Below are positions 5,478-6,057 of a DNA stretch of 6,057 bases, piece by piece. The translations under genes and the position numbers were made by a program. Location: NCBI GenBank assembly GCA_035546355.1, contig DATKEH010000374.1, positions 1 to 6,057 of the forward strand, written 5' to 3'. Below the pieces are notes generated by a model that saw nothing but the letters and a program-made list of their open reading frames with translations, was not told where the DNA came from and ran no database searches. Position 1 is the stretch's first letter, and each line of letters starts with the position of its first letter. The stretch comes from DATKEH01 sp035546355. Its GTDB lineage: Bacteria; Acidobacteriota; Thermoanaerobaculia; Multivoradales; JAIOJS01.

Positions 5478-5816
5478 ATGAAGGTGCAGCTGCGGGAAGT
5501 GACCGACGTGGTGATCGTCGACCTCGAGGGCAAGCTGGTCCGCGGCGTCGGCGACGAGCTGCTGCGCGACACGCTCGACGGCCTGCTGGCGGAGGGCCGC
5601 GGCAAGATCCTGCTGAACCTCTCCCAGGTGTCCTTCATCGACAGCTCCGGCATCGGTGAGCTGGTGGCCGGCAAGAAGGTGGCGGAGCAGCTCGGCGCGC
5701 AGCTCAAGCTGATGCGGCTCGGCAACCGGGTGCGGCAGACGCTCAAGCTGTCGCTGATCCTCCCCCTGTTCGACAGCTACGAGGACGAGCAGACGGCGCT
5801 GGCCTCCTTCGGCTGA
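5478..5816 (+). CDS. STAS domain protein, anti-sigma factor antagonist-like
   Basis: This 112-residue single-domain STAS protein is of the SpoIIAA/RsbV type. Family members bind and neutralise a switch kinase/anti-sigma factor when unphosphorylated, and are inactivated by phosphorylation of a serine in the DSSG loop. Here the loop is FIDSSGIGELVAG, with D55, S56, S57 and G58; S57 matches the position of SpoIIAA Ser58. The preceding strand (KILLNLSQVSFID, 43-55) and the N-terminal strands (VVIVDLEGKL, 11-20) fit the fold, and the C-terminus holds QLKLMRLGNRVRQTLKLSL and LFDSYEDEQTALASF. ATG 5478 is the start of the conserved fold. No Shine-Dalgarno precedes it, but TACAAT ends 8 nt upstream, suggesting leaderless translation. 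No partner kinase, phosphatase or sigma factor lies in the window. The gene is divergent from the c-di-GMP enzyme, so a signalling link is possible but unproven. Confidence 0.93.
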   Translation: MKVQLREVTDVVIVDLEGKLVRGVGDELLRDTLDGLLAEGRGKILLNLSQVSFIDSSGIGELVAGKKVAEQLGAQLKLMRLGNRVRQTLKLSLILPLFDSYEDEQTALASFG

Positions 5817-5841
5817 GGCAGGGCCGCGGCCTACCCCCGGG

Positions 5842-5862
5842 GGCGGCTGCCGCGCAGCCGCC
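5842..5862 (+). terminator. hairpin between STAS gene and malic enzyme gene
   Basis: The arms GGCGGCTGC (5842-5850) and GCAGCCGCC (5854-5862) form a perfect 9-bp stem with a CGC loop, starting 26 nt after the STAS stop. An overlapping CCCCCGGGGG palindrome (5834-5843) is adjacent. There is no T-tract, so intrinsic termination is only plausible. The position, ahead of a candidate promoter for the next gene, fits a transcription-unit boundary. Confidence 0.5.
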
Positions 5863-5868
5863 GGGCCA

Positions 5869-5874
5869 TAGACT
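5869..5874 (+). promoter_or_regulatory. maeB: -10-like element directly before the malic enzyme start
   Basis: TAGACT fits the TANNNT -10 pattern and ends 7 nt before ATG 5882, so the transcript would start at or next to the start codon. A GGAGG (5876-5880) is present, but only 1 nt from the ATG, too close for a normal Shine-Dalgarno interaction. This repeats the arrangement seen before the STAS gene. Confidence 0.4.
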
Positions 5875-5881
5875 CGGAGGC

Positions 5882-6057
5882 ATGAGCACGATCGCCCGCC
5901 AGGAGGCTCTCGAGTACCACGCCCGCGGCCGGCGCGGCAAGGTCGAGGTCGTCCCCACCAAGCCGACCGCCACCCAGCACGACCTGTCGCTCGCCTACTC
6001 GCCGGGGGTCGCCTGGCCCTGCAAGGAGATCGCCGCCGATCCCGAGGCGGTCTGGCG
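5882..6057 (+). CDS. maeB: NADP-type malic enzyme, N-terminal fragment (cut by window end)
   Basis: ATG 5882 opens a frame that runs to the window edge, giving 58 full codons plus two bases. The translation contains the N-terminal signature of bacterial MaeB-type malic enzymes: EALEYHARGRRGKVEVVPTK (residues 8-27), TQHDLSLAYSPGVAWPCKEI (31-50) and ADPEAVW (52-58). The enzyme oxidatively decarboxylates malate to pyruvate and CO2, usually with NADP, linking the TCA cycle to pyruvate and supplying NADPH. Full-length proteins are either about 400 residues or about 750 with a C-terminal phosphotransacetylase-like domain; which applies here cannot be seen. The start is set by the family N-terminus. 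A GGAGG lies just 1 nt upstream and a TAGACT ends 7 nt upstream, so a leaderless start is possible. The gene lies 65 nt after the STAS gene, with a hairpin between them. Confidence 0.93.
   Translation, partial: MSTIARQEALEYHARGRRGKVEVVPTKPTATQHDLSLAYSPGVAWPCKEIAADPEAVW

Noticed and set aside
3779..5659. Long plus-strand open frame (626 codons) opposite the c-di-GMP enzyme.
   Set aside because: It is antisense to a gene with clear GGDEF and EAL motifs. The translation is low-complexity Gly/Arg/Gln-rich, as expected from the opposite strand of a high-GC gene.
5390..5746. N-terminal extension of the c-di-GMP enzyme to ATG 5746.
   Set aside because: Most of the extra residues read antisense through the STAS gene and are Ser/Arg/Pro-rich with no domain. 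The STAS frame has clear family motifs.
5834..5843. CCCCCGGGGG palindrome as an operator.
   Set aside because: A homopolymer-type GC palindrome is easily produced by chance in this composition and overlaps the more convincing 9-bp hairpin.

Overview
This window is ordinary chromosomal DNA from a high-GC, Gram-negative-type bacterium. The GC content, strong G/C preference at third codon positions, a TonB energy transducer (which implies an outer membrane), a stand-alone SWIB protein and a TonB C-terminal domain style I associate with Acidobacteriota all point that way. Acidobacteriota (for example Thermoanaerobaculia) or a Myxococcota-like lineage are reasonable guesses, but this is inference only. 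I see no rRNA, tRNA, CRISPR array, transposase or integrase.

Layout. The left part reads rightward: the 3' end of a cis-prenyltransferase gene (1-654, UppS family, closest in motif style to mycobacterial Rv1086), an unrecognised probable lipoprotein (720-1457), and tonB (1593-2441). tonB has a good Shine-Dalgarno and follows a 135-nt gap that holds a hairpin and an AT-rich patch. A 14-bp perfect stem-loop (2494-2524) separates tonB from a convergent leftward pair: a small SWIB/MDM2-domain protein (2567-2842) and, upstream of it, a large c-di-GMP enzyme with a probable seven-helix membrane sensor, PAS, GGDEF and EAL domains (2939 to about 5389). Divergent from that enzyme is a STAS-domain anti-sigma-factor-antagonist-like gene (5478-5816). 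The window ends in the first 58 codons of an NADP-type malic enzyme (5882-6057, cut by the edge).

How the genes relate. The segment joins cell-envelope lipid synthesis, outer-membrane energisation, second-messenger signalling and central carbon metabolism, without one obvious pathway. The most suggestive pairing is the divergent STAS protein and membrane c-di-GMP enzyme, which share a short start region and might be co-regulated. I found no clear new multi-gene system. The observations most worth checking are regulatory: apparently leaderless starts for the STAS and malic enzyme genes, an inverted repeat that could mask the ribosome-binding site of the SWIB gene, and the unresolved start of the c-di-GMP enzyme, where the best Shine-Dalgarno precedes an ATC codon.
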